A stretch of DNA of 64,000 bases from Thauera sp. JM12B12 (GCF_039614725.1 NZ_CP154859.1:248001-312000); one strand, 5' to 3'; numbered from the stretch's first letter, positions 44,860-58,632 are shown. The notes: generated from the sequence alone by a model not told the origin. Made by a program: numbers and translations.

Positions 44860-46284
44860 ATGAGTAACTACCCCACACGGCTGCCGCTGCGCGGCCTGGT
44901 GGTGGCGATGGCCGCCACCCTGCTCGGCGCGTGCTCGATGATTCCGGTCTTCGAGCGTCCTGCGGCGCCGGTGCCGGCGAGCTTTCCGCAGGCCGCGCCG
45001 GCCGCCTCCGCCTCCGCCGCGCCGCTGGCCGAGGCCCTCGCCTGGCGTGACTACTTCGCCGACGAGCGCCTGCGCAGCGTGATCGCGCTCGCGCTCGACA
45101 ACAACCGCGACCTGCGCGTCGCCGCGCTCAACATCGAGCGCGCGCGCGCCCAGTACGGCATCCAGCGCGCCGACCTGTTCCCGTCGATCGCGGTCAGCGG
45201 TGGGCAGAGCGCGCAGCGCGTGCCTGCCGACCTGAGCGCCACCCGACAGGCCGACATCACCCGCCAGTACTCGGCCAACCTCGGCTTCGCCAGCTACGAG
45301 CTCGACTTCTTCGGCCGTGTGCGCAGCCTCGAGGAGCAGGCGCTGCAGACCTATCTCGGCACCGAGGAGGCCCGGCGCAGCGCGCAGATCAGCCTGGTCG
45401 CCGAGGTCGCCAGCAGCTGGCTGCGCCTGGCCGCCGACCGCGAGCGCCTGGCGCTGGCGCGCAACACCTTCGAGACGCGCAAGAAGTCCTTCGAGCTCAC
45501 CCAGCGCAGCTTCGAGCTCGGTGCGGTGTCGGCGCTCGACCTGCGCCAGGCCGAGACCCTGATGCAGACCGCACGCGCCGACGCCGCGCGCTATGCCGCG
45601 GTGGTGGCGCAGGACGAGAACGCGCTCGCGCTGGTGGTCGGCGCCGGCGTGCCGGCCGAACTGCAGCCCGACGCGCTCGGCGCCCGCGTCGCCGCGGTCG
45701 GCGAGCTGCCCGCCGGCGTGCCCGCCGAGGTGCTCGCCCGCCGCCCCGACATCCTGCAGGCCGAGCGCGCGCTGATGGCCGCCAACGCCAGCATCGGCGC
45801 CGCGCGCGCGGCCTTCTTCCCGCGCATCACGCTGACCGCCAGCGCCGGCACCGCGAGCAGCGCGCTCGACGGCCTGTTCGACGGCGGCTCGGGGGCGTGG
45901 AGCTTCGTGCCGCAGATCCGCCTGCCGATCTTCGAGGCTGGGCGCCTGCAGGCCAGCCTGGACGTGGCCGAGATCCAGCGCGACATCAACGTCGCCCAGT
46001 ACGAGAAGGCGATCCAGTCCGCCTTTCGCGAGGTCGCCGACGCGCTCGCCGAGCGCGCCACGCTGGCCGAGCAGCTTGACGCCCGGCGCAAGCTGGTCGA
46101 GGCGGCGAACAAGAGCTTCGAGCTGTCGGAGGCGCGCTACCAGGGCGGGGTGGACAGCTACCTCAACCTGCTCGATGCCCAGCGCAGCCTGTACGGCGCC
46201 GAGCTCGAGCTGATCGCCACCCGGCTGGCCGACGCCACCAACCGCGTCGCGCTGTACAAGGCGCTGGGCGGCGGCTGGCAGTGA
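44860..46284 (+). CDS. Outer-membrane efflux channel lipoprotein (OprM family)
   Basis: A 474-residue TolC-like factor of the NodT/OprM lipoprotein type, with lipobox LLGAC near residue 21 and two outer-membrane-factor repeats. Signatures are [64 protein letters not shown] and [21 protein letters not shown]. It completes the tripartite pump. The start is one base after the permease stop, with AGGAGG ahead of it. Followed by an inverted REP pair. Confidence 0.95.
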   Translation: MSNYPTRLPLRGLVVAMAATLLGACSMIPVFERPAAPVPASFPQAAPAASASAAPLAEALAWRDYFADERLRSVIALALDNNRDLRVAALNIERARAQYGIQRADLFPSIAVSGGQSAQRVPADLSATRQADITRQYSANLGFASYELDFFGRVRSLEEQALQTYLGTEEARRSAQISLVAEVASSWLRLAADRERLALARNTFETRKKSFELTQRSFELGAVSALDLRQAETLMQTARADAARYAAVVAQDENALALVVGAGVPAELQPDALGARVAAVGELPAGVPAEVLARRPDILQAERALMAANASIGAARAAFFPRITLTASAGTASSALDGLFDGGSGAWSFVPQIRLPIFEAGRLQASLDVAEIQRDINVAQYEKAIQSAFREVADALAERATLAEQLDARRKLVEAANKSFELSEARYQGGVDSYLNLLDAQRSLYGAELELIATRLADATNRVALYKALGGGWQ

Positions 46285-46320
46285 TCCGGCGCCAGGCGCA
46301 GCGCTGAGGGCGCGGCCGGC

Positions 46321-46343
46321 TTCGCGGGCAAGCCCGCTCCCAC
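46321..46343 (-). repeat. REP-like element (inverse orientation)
   Basis: Exact inverse copy of the 23-bp repeat, 36 bases after the efflux channel stop. It pairs with the diverged copy at 46367-46389. Confidence 0.9.
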
Positions 46344-46366
46344 GGGGCCGTGCGCCGGAGCGCACC

Positions 46367-46389
46367 GTGGGGGCGGGCCTGCCCGCGAA
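46367..46389 (+). repeat. REP-like element, diverged
   Basis: GTGGGGGCGGGCCTGCCC... differs from the consensus at two positions. It forms an inverted pair with 46321-46343 and may end the efflux operon transcript or protect its 3' end. Confidence 0.85.
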
Positions 46390-46421
46390 GGCCCGCCGTC
46401 GGCTGCGCTACACTGCCCGGG

Positions 46422-47618
46422 ATGAACGCCCAGAGCACCCCACACGAACCCGCCGACGCGTCGCGGAACGCCGCCGCCGCCCCCGACGCTGACCGCCGCA
46501 TCCCGGTCACGCTCCTGACCGGCTTCCTCGGCGCCGGCAAGACCACGCTGCTGAACCACCTGCTGCGCCAGCCGCAGATGGCGGGCAGCGCGGTGCTGAT
46601 CAACGAGTTCGGTGCCGTCGGCGTCGACCATCACTTGGTCGAGAAGGTCGACGAGAGCCTGGTCGTGCTCGATTCCGGCTGCATCTGTTGCAGCGTGCAG
46701 GGCGACCTGGTGCGGGCGCTGAAGGGTCTGTTCATGCGCGCGCTGCGGCGCGAGCTCAAGGGCCTGCGCCGGGTGCTGATCGAGACCACCGGTCTGGCCG
46801 ATCCCGCGCCGGTCATCCATACCCTGATGGCCGAGCCTTTCCTGTCCGAGCGCTACCGGCTCGATGGCGTCGTCACCGCGGTCGATGTCACCCACGCGCT
46901 CGACCAGCTCGCCGCGCACAACGAGGCCGTGCGCCAGGTGGCGATGGCCGACCGGCTGCTGCTGACCAAGTGCGACTTGGCCTCGGCCGAGCAGCGGGCG
47001 GCGGTCGCCGCCGGCATCGCCCGGCTCAATCCGGGTGCGCGCCAGGTGGAGGTAGCGGGCGGTGCCGTCGCTGCCGACGCGGTGTTCGGCTGTGGCCTCT
47101 ACGACCCGACCGGCAAGCTGCCCGACGTCGCCGCCTGGCTGGGCGAGGAGGCGGTCCGAGCGGCCCGCCAGGCGCCGGCCGCGCCGGCGTGGTCGCGTGC
47201 GCGTGCACAGAAATCCGCCCCGACGCATGGCGCCGGCGCGCCGGCCGATGCCGAGTCCGCAGCAAGCGCTGCACCCGCGCGCCACGATGCAGGCGTGACC
47301 AGCTTCGTACTGCGCTTCGACGAACCGCTCGACTGGTTCGGATTCTCAGACGGTCTCGCCCTGCTGCTGCAGGTGTATGGCGGCCGCATCCTGCGCATCA
47401 AGGGGCTGCTCAACGTCGTCGGCGATCCGCTGCCGCGCGTGCTGCAGTGCGTGCAGCACAGCGTCTATCCGGCGAGCAGCCTGCCGGCCTGGCCGGAGCA
47501 ACCGCCCTACGACGATCGCTGCAGCCGGCTGGTGTTCATCGTGCGCGAGCTGGCGCGGGACGAGGTGGTCTCGATCCTCGGCAGCTTCACCGGCCAGGAG
47601 CCGGACAGCGGGGGTTGA
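46422..47618 (+). CDS. CobW/YjiA-family metal-chaperone GTPase
   Basis: A 398-residue P-loop GTPase of the CobW/COG0523 family. Walker A is [14 protein letters not shown], the metal-binding CxCC motif is [11 protein letters not shown], the Walker B region [11 protein letters not shown], and the base-recognition motif LLTKCDL (TKxD). The C-terminal domain (about 285-390) is CobW_C. It probably delivers zinc or cobalt to a target enzyme, which the context does not identify. ATG 46422 is chosen; the frame upstream reads through REP sequence. Confidence 0.9.
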   Translation: MNAQSTPHEPADASRNAAAAPDADRRIPVTLLTGFLGAGKTTLLNHLLRQPQMAGSAVLINEFGAVGVDHHLVEKVDESLVVLDSGCICCSVQGDLVRALKGLFMRALRRELKGLRRVLIETTGLADPAPVIHTLMAEPFLSERYRLDGVVTAVDVTHALDQLAAHNEAVRQVAMADRLLLTKCDLASAEQRAAVAAGIARLNPGARQVEVAGGAVAADAVFGCGLYDPTGKLPDVAAWLGEEAVRAARQAPAAPAWSRARAQKSAPTHGAGAPADAESAASAAPARHDAGVTSFVLRFDEPLDWFGFSDGLALLLQVYGGRILRIKGLLNVVGDPLPRVLQCVQHSVYPASSLPAWPEQPPYDDRCSRLVFIVRELARDEVVSILGSFTGQEPDSGG

Positions 47619-47666
47619 GGGACGCCCTCCTGTCCGTCGCCCACCGGGCGGGCCGGGCACGGCGCC

Positions 47667-48188
47667 TCAGGGTTCGACCCTGAACGCCTGCACGGCTTCG
47701 ATCTCGGGCAAGGCGATGCGCAGCCGCCACTGGCCGGCCTCGAGCGGCGCGCTGGTCGCCACCAGGCTGCCGGGCCGGACCAGGCGATGGTCGAGCGTGA
47801 TCGGCGCGCCGCTGCCGTCGGCGCGCTCCAGGCTCAGGTTGAGCTGCAGCCCGGCCGGCGCCGGCTGTGCGGTCGGTCCGACGAGGTCGATCGCGAAGCG
47901 CACCTGGCGCGCACCGTCCTGGGTCATGCGTCCGCGCACCTCCCAGATGTTGGCGGTGCCGTGGAAGACCACGCCGCCGCGCTCTGCACCGGGTGCCGCG
48001 GCGATCGGGCCGACGGCGTTGAGGCGGACCTCGTCATGGACGAGGAAGATCATGCCGACGAAGGCGGCGATCAGCAGCAGGAAGACGCCGCCGATGAGGC
48101 CGACCAGCAGCCGCGCGCCGCGTGCGCCGGCGGCTGCCGTGGCGTGTCCGGACGGTGGCGCCGAGCCGGGTGGAGGGGTGTGCTTCAT
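47667..48188 (-). CDS. Single-pass membrane protein, possibly FixH-like
   Basis: A 173-residue protein with a Pro/Gly/Ala-rich cytoplasmic tail, one membrane helix (about residues 27-49) and a beta-rich periplasmic domain: GTANIWEVRGRMTQDG, LQLNLSLERADGSGAPI and LEAGQWRLRIALPE. The layout and the Trp-containing final strand recall FixH/YtkA-like domains, but no cytochrome oxidase genes are near, so the assignment is tentative. It is upstream of no obvious partner. Confidence 0.6.
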   Translation of the reverse strand: MKHTPPPGSAPPSGHATAAAGARGARLLVGLIGGVFLLLIAAFVGMIFLVHDEVRLNAVGPIAAAPGAERGGVVFHGTANIWEVRGRMTQDGARQVRFAIDLVGPTAQPAPAGLQLNLSLERADGSGAPITLDHRLVRPGSLVATSAPLEAGQWRLRIALPEIEAVQAFRVEP

Positions 48189-48213
48189 CGCGTTGCCGTG
48201 CTCGGGACGGTGT

Positions 48214-48705
48214 TCACTCGCAGCGCGCGCGGCATTCGCCGCCGCTGCAGTCGGCCGCTTCGACGGTACAGGTGCCCTTCGTGCGCATCACCATGCGCTG
48301 GTCCTTCTCGTAGTCGCAGATCAGGCGGGTGAGGCCGTTCTTCTTCTCGACGCTCATCTTCAGGGCGCGCGAGCCGCGCAGGGCGGCGGTGTCGAGGTTG
48401 CAGTTCAGGTAGCCGCTGAAGCGGGCGTTGTCCGACTCCCACATCGCGGTGTTCTTGACCGCCTTGTAGTTCTCGAAGCTCGCGCAGGTGAGCACGTCGC
48501 GGCCGTAGAGGCGGGCGTTGTCGCCGCAGAAGCCCAGGAAGGTGTACTGCAGTTCGGCGTCGCTCGGGCAGGCGGCGACCTGCACGGCCTTGTCCAGCGC
48601 CGGGCACGACAGCGTATCGGCGTGCGCTGCACTGGCGAACAGGGCGGCAGGAAGGGCGAGGGCAAGCAGGGCCGCGCGGGCCCGGTTGGTGAGCGGCATC
48701 GTCAT
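48214..48705 (-). CDS. Secreted Cys-rich protein of unknown function
   Basis: A 163-residue exported protein with a signal peptide cleaved near SAAHADTLSC. The mature part has ten Cys residues (for example CPALDKAVQVAAC, LTCASF, LNCNL, LICDYE, CTVEAADCSGGECRARC), suggesting several disulfides in the periplasm. I do not recognise the family. ATG 48705 is selected by the signal peptide; the much longer open frame upstream overlaps the bacteriohemerythrin gene and is not coding. Confidence 0.7.
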   Translation of the reverse strand: MTMPLTNRARAALLALALPAALFASAAHADTLSCPALDKAVQVAACPSDAELQYTFLGFCGDNARLYGRDVLTCASFENYKAVKNTAMWESDNARFSGYLNCNLDTAALRGSRALKMSVEKKNGLTRLICDYEKDQRMVMRTKGTCTVEAADCSGGECRARCE

Positions 48706-48761
48706 GGTCTCGGGTGAATGGACTCTGTCTGCGGGATGGAAGGATGAAAAGGGTGTGCGGC

Positions 48762-49238
48762 TCACCAGAACTTCCACCACCACTTGCGCTTCTTCATCGC
48801 GTCCTCGACGTGGTCGGACCATTTGCTGGCGCCCCCGGCTTCGAGGAAATACGCGCCGAAGCGCTTGTCCGCCTCGTTGATGTGGCGCGTGAGCCAGACC
48901 TTGAGGAAGTGCAGGAGTTCGAAGGTGATGGTCGCCTGCCCGGAGTCGAGCTTGTCCTGCAGCGCCTTCACCTGGCCGATCAGCTCTTCGTGGTTCTGCT
49001 TGTGGGCGGCGAAATCCGGGTAGTTCGATACCCGCATCAGGCTCTCCTCGACCGCGAAGTGGGTGCGCGTGTAGTCCGCCAGCTTGTCGAGGATCTCGCG
49101 CGAGGTCGCCGAGCCATGATGCTCCTGGATGGCGACGTGGAGCTGGTTGAGCAGGTCGACGAGCTCCTTGTGCTGCTCGTCGATCTCCTGCAGCCCGACG
49201 CTGAACTCGTCGGACCAATGGAAGAGGTCGGTGGTCAT
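48762..49238 (-). CDS. Bacteriohemerythrin
   Basis: A 158-residue di-iron oxygen-binding protein. The ligand motifs are FHWSDEFSVGLQEIDEQHKELVD, THFAVEESLM, HKQNHEEL and FLKVWLTRHINEAD, giving the usual five His and two carboxylates. The C-terminus has extra basic aromatic residues (KKRKWWWKFW) that could contact membrane. ATG 49238 marks the start because hemerythrins begin with the FxW segment near the N-terminus. It may supply or sense oxygen in a facultative organism. Confidence 0.93.
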   Translation of the reverse strand: MTTDLFHWSDEFSVGLQEIDEQHKELVDLLNQLHVAIQEHHGSATSREILDKLADYTRTHFAVEESLMRVSNYPDFAAHKQNHEELIGQVKALQDKLDSGQATITFELLHFLKVWLTRHINEADKRFGAYFLEAGGASKWSDHVEDAMKKRKWWWKFW

Positions 49239-49427
49239 GGTCGCATCCTGGCCGGAATGAACAGCCGAAAGGCTAACCTGTTTCCACGCAACGAACTTGA
49301 CTCGGATCAACCTGAGCCCAGTCCGCATTCATCCGCCATGAGAGCGGACGCGGCCGGACGCGCCGGTTGCCGGGCACGTGCCCTTCCTCGCCGTGCGTCG
49401 CGGCGGGGAAGGTTGCTATCCTTCGGT

Positions 49428-51014
49428 ATGCGATCCGGTCCCGACAACGCCCCGTCCACAAGCGTGCCCTCGCCCTCATCCTTGTCGTCTTCCGCTGCCC
49501 GACGCCCTGGCACCCCAGCCGCAGCGGATGCGCGCGATCCCCTGGCTCGCCGCTGGCTCGCCGAGCTCGTCCGCCGTCACGAGGAGCGCCACGCCGTGCT
49601 CGACGATGCCCGCGTGCACGCTGATGCGCGCGCCGCGGCGACCGATTTCGAGGGGCGCCTGCTCTATCGCGCGCAGGTGCTGGGCGCGCAGCAGGGCTGG
49701 CGCGAGGCGATCCTGCGCTGGCAGGGGCGGGCGCGCGTGGTGTTCGCGCTGGCGATCCTGCTGGCGCTGGTGCTCGGTTTCGGCGCGGCGGCGGGTGTGC
49801 TCGGCGACGGCGCACGGCCGGTGAACGTGGTGTGGACGCTGGGCGGGCTGCTCGGCGTGCATGTCCTCGGCGTGCTGCTGTGGGCGCTGGGCATGGCGTT
49901 GCAGGGCCGTATGGGGGGCGGATTCCACCACGGCGGGGTGCTCGGACGCGCCTGGCTGGCGCTCACCACCTGGTTCGATCGCAGCAAGGCCGCGGCCGAC
50001 CTGCCGGCGGCGCTGGGTGGCTTGCTCGGCCGCGGGCGGCTCGCGGCCTGGGGCATCGGCGCGGTCAATCACGCGCTCTGGTTCGCCGCGTTGCTCGGCG
50101 CGATGCTGGGCGTGCTCGCCCTGCTCGCCACCCGCCGCTATGGCTTCGTGTGGGAGACCACCATCCTGCCCGCGGACGCCTTCGTCGCGTTCGGCGCGGC
50201 GCTCGGTGCGCTGCCCGCCATGCTCGGCTTTCCGGTTCCCGACGCCGCCACGGTGGCCGCCAGCGGCGATGCGCCGATGATCGGCGAGGCCGGCCGGCGC
50301 GCGTGGGCGGGCTGGCTGCTCGGCGCGCTGGTGGTCTATGGCGTGCTGCCGCGGCTCCTTCTGGCGCTGCTGTGCGCGGCGCTGTGGCGGCGCGGCGTGC
50401 GCGGCCTGGCGCTCGAGCTCTCGCGTCCCGGCTACGCCCGCCTGCGTCCGCTGCTGATGCCCGACAGCGAGCGCATCGGCATCAGCGATCCCGAGCCCGC
50501 GGCGATGCCGCGCCTGTCGCGGCAGGTGCCCGTGGTGCGTGGCGAGGGCGGGGCCGTCGCGGTTGCGCTCGAGCTCGGCGACGACCTGCCCTGGCCGCAG
50601 AGCCTGTCCGCGTCTGCGCCGCAGCCCGCCTGGGAGGACGGCGGCCGCCTCGACGGCCGCGAGCAGCGCCGCGCTGCGCGCGAACTTTTCGCGGCGCATC
50701 CGCCCCGGCGCCTGCTGGTGGCGGTCGATGCGCGCCAGACGCCCGATCGCGGCAGCCTGGGCCTGATCGCCGAGCTTGCCGGCCATGCGCAGGCGACTCG
50801 CGTGTGGCTGGCCGGCATCGCCGCGCCCGAGGATGAGGGGGCAAGCAGGGATGCGGACGCCGCGCCGGCTCCGTCCGGGCGCGTACGCCAGTGGCGCGAG
50901 GGCCTGGCCGGGATCGGCCTGGCGGCGGATGCGCATACCCGAGCTGGCGACGCCGCGTTCCTGGACGCCGCTGCGGCGCGGGCCTGGCTGGAACACGGAG
51001 ACGAGGCGCGATGA
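49428..51014 (+). CDS. DUF2868 membrane protein
   Basis: A 528-residue protein with about five to six membrane helices (roughly residues 100-330) and long soluble ends. The pattern RWLAELVRRHEERHAVLDDARVH near the N-terminus and the central RYGFVWETTILPADAFVAF fit the DUF2868 family. Function is unknown. ATG 49428 starts the natural N-terminus; the open frame continues 238 codons upstream antisense to bacteriohemerythrin and is ignored. Its stop overlaps the start of the DUF3482 GTPase gene by four bases, so the two proteins probably work together. Confidence 0.82.
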   Translation: MRSGPDNAPSTSVPSPSSLSSSAARRPGTPAAADARDPLARRWLAELVRRHEERHAVLDDARVHADARAAATDFEGRLLYRAQVLGAQQGWREAILRWQGRARVVFALAILLALVLGFGAAAGVLGDGARPVNVVWTLGGLLGVHVLGVLLWALGMALQGRMGGGFHHGGVLGRAWLALTTWFDRSKAAADLPAALGGLLGRGRLAAWGIGAVNHALWFAALLGAMLGVLALLATRRYGFVWETTILPADAFVAFGAALGALPAMLGFPVPDAATVAASGDAPMIGEAGRRAWAGWLLGALVVYGVLPRLLLALLCAALWRRGVRGLALELSRPGYARLRPLLMPDSERIGISDPEPAAMPRLSRQVPVVRGEGGAVAVALELGDDLPWPQSLSASAPQPAWEDGGRLDGREQRRAARELFAAHPPRRLLVAVDARQTPDRGSLGLIAELAGHAQATRVWLAGIAAPEDEGASRDADAAPAPSGRVRQWREGLAGIGLAADAHTRAGDAAFLDAAAARAWLEHGDEAR

Positions 51015-52426
51015 GCGACATCCTGCGCGTGGCCGTGGTCGGCCACACCAACACCGGCAAGACCTCGCTGCTGCGTACGCTGGCGCGCGACGTCGGCTTC
51101 GGCGAGGTGTCCGACTCCGCCGGCACCACCCGCCACGTCGAGGGCCTGCGCCTGATGGCCGACGGCGTGCCCGCGGCTGAACTCTTCGACACCCCCGGGC
51201 TGGAGGATGCGATCGCGCTGCTCGAATTCATCGACGGGCTGGTTGCGCCCGGCGAACGCGTCGACGGTCCGGAGCGCGTGGCGCGCTTCCTCGCCCGCGG
51301 CGAGGCGGCGGCCCGCTTCGAGCAGGAGGCCAAGGTGCTGCGCCAGATGCTGGCGAGCGATGCCGCCCTCTACGTGATCGATGCGCGCGACCCGGTGCTG
51401 CCCAAGCACCGCGACGAGCTCGAACTGCTCGCCGCCTGCGCGCGCCCGCTGCTGCCGGTGCTCAACTTCGTTGCCGCCCCCACGGCCCGGGTGGATGACT
51501 GGCGCGGTGCGCTCGCCCGCCTCGGCCTGCACGCGGTGGTGCGTTTCGACACCGTGGCGCCGCCGCTCGATGGCGAGCGCGAGCTGTTCGACACGCTTGC
51601 CACCCTGATCCACGCCCACCGTGGCCGGCTGCAGGCCTTGATCGACGCCCGTGCGCGCGAGGCCGATGCCCGCCGCGAGGCCGCGCGTCGGCTGGTCGCG
51701 GAGATGCTGGTGGCGCTGGCCGCCCGTCGCGACCGGATCGAGGAGCCCGCTGGAGAGGCCAGCGAGGCCGTGCTGCAGGCCGCCGCGGCGCGCCTGCGCG
51801 AGGCGGTGCGTGCGCGCGAGCAGGCGTGCGTCGATGCACTGCTGCGCTTGTACCGCTTCCGCCCCGACGATGCGCGCATGGACGCGCTGCCGCTGACCGA
51901 CGGGCGCTGGGACGACGACCTCTTCAACCCCGAGACCTTGCGCCAGATGGGCGTGCGCCTGGGCACCGGCGCTGCCGCCGGTGCGGCGGCCGGCGTCGGC
52001 GTGGATCTGATGGTGGGCGGCATCACGCTCGGCGCCGCGGCCGCGCTGGGCGCGATCGCCGGCGGCCTGTGGCAGACCTTCGGCCATTATGGCGAGCGCA
52101 TCGCAGCCAGGCTGCGCGGGCATCGCGAACTCACCGTGGATGACGCCATCCTGCGCATCGTCGCGCTGCGCCAGCGCGAACTGCTGGCGGCGCTGGAAGG
52201 CCGCGGGCATGCGGCGATGACGCCGATCCAGGTAGGCGGTGCGGCGAGCGCCGGCGGGAGCCGGCCGCCGGTGCCCGAGGCGACCGATCCCGCGACCCGT
52301 CAGTGGCGCAGCGGCAGCCTGCCCGGCGCGCTGGCGCGCGCACGTGCGCACCCGGAATGGGCGCAGGGTGAGGGCGACGAGGGCAAGGACGAGGCCATCG
52401 CAGATCTGGCGGAGACGCTCGCCTGA
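51011..52426 (+). CDS. DUF3482 family P-loop GTPase
   Basis: A 471-residue GTPase. G1 is VVGHTNTGKTSLL, G3 is LFDTPGLEDAI, and a G4-like position is replaced by FVAAPTARVDDW, so nucleotide specificity is unsure. The C-terminal part has a Gly/Ala-rich hydrophobic hairpin (GTGAAAGAAAGVGVDLMVGGITLGAAAALG) that could insert into a membrane, as in dynamin-like or Era-like membrane GTPases. ATGA overlap with the upstream DUF2868 gene. The pair is conserved in proteobacteria as far as I recall, without a known function. Confidence 0.85.
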   Translation: MSDILRVAVVGHTNTGKTSLLRTLARDVGFGEVSDSAGTTRHVEGLRLMADGVPAAELFDTPGLEDAIALLEFIDGLVAPGERVDGPERVARFLARGEAAARFEQEAKVLRQMLASDAALYVIDARDPVLPKHRDELELLAACARPLLPVLNFVAAPTARVDDWRGALARLGLHAVVRFDTVAPPLDGERELFDTLATLIHAHRGRLQALIDARAREADARREAARRLVAEMLVALAARRDRIEEPAGEASEAVLQAAAARLREAVRAREQACVDALLRLYRFRPDDARMDALPLTDGRWDDDLFNPETLRQMGVRLGTGAAAGAAAGVGVDLMVGGITLGAAAALGAIAGGLWQTFGHYGERIAARLRGHRELTVDDAILRIVALRQRELLAALEGRGHAAMTPIQVGGAASAGGSRPPVPEATDPATRQWRSGSLPGALARARAHPEWAQGEGDEGKDEAIADLAETLA

Positions 52427-52521
52427 GAAGGCGGCCGTGGCCGGCCAGTCGGCCTGCGACCGGCCTCGCCCCGACTTTGCCCGACTTCGCCCGACGTCCG
52501 CGCGCGCCGCACCGCACCGCC

Positions 52522-53539
52522 TCAGTAGCGCACCCCCGGCGGCGGCGAGAAGGAATCGATTGCGTTGAGGTAGGCGGCGCGCGCGAAGGCGCTCGGGTCG
52601 GCCTGCTTGCGCTGGCTCATCGAGCCCTTCAGTTGCGCGACCGATTCGTACTCGCGCTCGGCCATCCAGCGCGTCATGCCTTCGAGCACGGTGGCGATGC
52701 ACTGGGGGCCGCTCTTCAGCAGCGCGCTCGCCATGTGCACCACGTCGGCGCCGGCGAGCAGCATCTTCAGCGCGTCGTCCGCGCCATGCACCCCGCCGGT
52801 CGCCGCCAGGCTCAGCCCCGTGTGACCGTGCAGCAGCGCGATCCAGCGCATGGTCAGCAGGCCGTCGGCGGGCGTGGACAACTGCACGCGATCGACCACC
52901 TGCAGGGTGGCGAGGTCGATGTCGGGCTGGAAGAAGCGGTTGAACAGCGACACGCCCGCGCCGCCGGCCGCTTCGACCTGGGCGACGAAATTGGGCAGCG
53001 AGCTGAAGAAGGGCGACAGCTTCATCGTCACCGGGATGTTCACCACCGCCTTCAGTTCGCGCAGCAGCGCGAGGTAGCGCTCTTCCAGCGCCATGGCGCC
53101 CAGCGCCGGATCGCTCGCCATGTACCACGCGTTGAGCTCGAGCGCATCGGCGCCGGCCGCCTCCATCTCGCGGCCAAGCTCGACCCAGCCCGACGGCGAG
53201 CTGCCGTTGAGGCTGGCGATGACCGGGATCGACAGCCGCGCCTTGAGGCGCTCGATCTGCTCGAGATAGGTATCGAGCTTGCTCTGGTAGCCGGCGTCGG
53301 CGGGCAGGTGGCCGGCGGATTCGCCGAAGGTGTCGGGATTGACGAGGAAGCGATCCATCATGCGCTCGTCGTTCACCACGTCTTCCTCGAACAGCGAGTG
53401 CATGACGATCGCCGCCGCGCCCGCGTCTTCCAGGTGCAGCACCGGGTCGAGCGCACGGCTGAGCGGGGTGGACGAGGGCACGATCGGGTTCTTCAGCGCC
53501 AGTCCGAGGTAGGTGGTGCGCAGGTCGGGCAGGTTCAGG

Positions 53540-53547
<8 letters not shown>
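52522..53547 (-). CDS. Dihydroorotate dehydrogenase-like flavoprotein
   Basis: A 341-residue TIM-barrel FMN protein of the dihydroorotate dehydrogenase family: LALKNPIVPSSTPLSRAL at the N-terminus, VIASLNGSSPSGWVELGREME, ALELNAWYM and the phosphate-binding LAATGGVHGADDALKMLLAGAD. The catalytic base Cys/Ser region is not clear, and these proteins next to pyruvate oxidoreductases are called DHOD-like without a proven reaction. The start overlaps the stop of the nifJ-type gene by eight bases, so coupling to pyruvate oxidation is likely. Confidence 0.88.
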
Positions 53548-57199
<3,652 letters not shown>

Positions 57200-57286
57200 G
57201 CGGGTGCTCCTGTCATCGTGCACCGGCGAGGCGGAACACGTCGTGTGGCGAGTCCTCACCATACGGAGACCTTGCGGTGCAGCATT

Positions 57287-57312
57287 TGACATTTGTCATG
57301 GAATTCATCCAT
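57287..57312. promoter_or_regulatory. Candidate operator upstream of nifJ
   Basis: Two adjacent inverted repeats, TGACATTTGTCA (57287-57298) and ATGGAATTCATCCAT (57298-57312), lie 88-113 bases upstream of the nifJ start in the divergent spacer. They may bind a regulator of the oxidoreductase operon or the EF-hand gene. Pattern-based only. Confidence 0.3.
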
Positions 57313-57471
57313 GAGGAAAATCGATTCAGGGTCCTGAGGCGCGCGCGCTTTCATTGGTGCCGGCTCGGGCCGATTGCGCCGTGGACGCGTCACTGATCCA
57401 GGGGTGCGAACTCAAGGCCTCGATGCAGATGCCGTTAAGCACCTGTCCCCAAGCAGCGCACAGGTCCGTCC

Positions 57472-58536
57472 GTGAAGATCGCCGCCTTCAACATCGAACT
57501 CCAGTCCTCCCACCGCTTCTCGCAGACGCTCGAAACGAGCGAGCGCCTCGAGTTCTGGCGCGATGCGCCGGCTGGCCCGGCAGCCGGGGGGCAGTCCGGG
57601 CGCGGGGCGGTGCAGATCTCCGCGGCCGCCCAGGCCGCACTGAGCGCGGAGGCCGAGGCCGGCGCGGTGGACCCGGTCGCGGAAGACCCAATCGACCGTG
57701 ATCCGCGCCTGGCCATGCTGGTGCGCATGATCGAGTTCCTGACCGGCGAGCCGGTGCGTCGCTTCGATCTGCGCGCGCTCGAGCCGGGCGCTGCGGTCGC
57801 GCTGCCTGCAGACGATCTGGCAGGCACGGGCGAGGCCGGCGGCGGGGCCGGGCAGGCGGCGCGCCGCGTCGGCTTCGGCATGGCGTACGACTTCAACGCC
57901 ACCTACACCGAGTCCGAGCAGCTGAGCTTCAGCGCCGCGGGCGTGGTGCGCACCGCCGACGGCGCCGAGATCCGCTTCGAGCTCGGCTTCACGATGGCGC
58001 GCAGCTACACCGAGTCGGTGTCGTTCAGCCTGCGCGCCGGCGACCAGCGCCTGAAGGACCCGCTGGTGCTGGACTTCGGCGGCCCGGCGGCGGCGCTGTC
58101 GGACGTGCGCTTCGACTTCGATCTCGACGGCGACGGCCGCAAGGAGCAACTGCCCCTGCTGAGCGGCAGCGGCTTCCTCGCCTTCGATCGCAACGCCAAC
58201 GGGCGCATCGACGACGGCCGCGAGCTCTTCGGCCCGGCCAGCGGCGACGGCTTCGCCGAACTCGCCGCGCTCGACGACGACGGCAACGGCTGGATCGACG
58301 AGGCGGACGCGGCGTGGTCGCAGTTGCGGCTGTGGTCGCCCGATGCCGAGGGCCAGGGCAGGCTGCAGACCCTGAACGAGGCCGGCGTCGGCGCCTTCCA
58401 TCTCGGCCGGGTCGACACCTCGTTCGGCCTCAAGGACGCCGCCAACGACACCCAGGGAATGATGCGCGCGAGCAGCGTCTACCTGCGCGAGGACGGTCGG
58501 GTGGGCACGCTGAGCCAGGTCGACCTGCGCGTGTGA
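57472..58536 (+). CDS. EF-hand calcium-binding protein of unknown function
   Basis: A 354-residue protein starting at GTG 57472 (KIAAFNIELQSSHRFSQTL). Residues 130-190 are beta-rich (YDFNATYTESEQLSFSA, RSYTESVSFSLRAG). The C-terminal half has three Asp-rich calcium loops, DFDLDGDGRKEQLP, DRNANGRIDDGRELFG and DDDGNGWIDEADAAW. No signal peptide is evident, so export, if any, would be type I or another route. Such proteins are found in many betaproteobacteria; the role is unknown. It diverges from nifJ. Confidence 0.75.
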   Translation: MKIAAFNIELQSSHRFSQTLETSERLEFWRDAPAGPAAGGQSGRGAVQISAAAQAALSAEAEAGAVDPVAEDPIDRDPRLAMLVRMIEFLTGEPVRRFDLRALEPGAAVALPADDLAGTGEAGGGAGQAARRVGFGMAYDFNATYTESEQLSFSAAGVVRTADGAEIRFELGFTMARSYTESVSFSLRAGDQRLKDPLVLDFGGPAAALSDVRFDFDLDGDGRKEQLPLLSGSGFLAFDRNANGRIDDGRELFGPASGDGFAELAALDDDGNGWIDEADAAWSQLRLWSPDAEGQGRLQTLNEAGVGAFHLGRVDTSFGLKDAANDTQGMMRASSVYLREDGRVGTLSQVDLRV

Positions 58537-58632
58537 GCGGGCTGCAGCGGCCCTCGGCACTTCATCCGCGTCGCTGCGCGGCACGACGCCCGTTGCCCCC
58601 TGCGCTGGATCAAGGCCGCACTGGGCGGTGCC

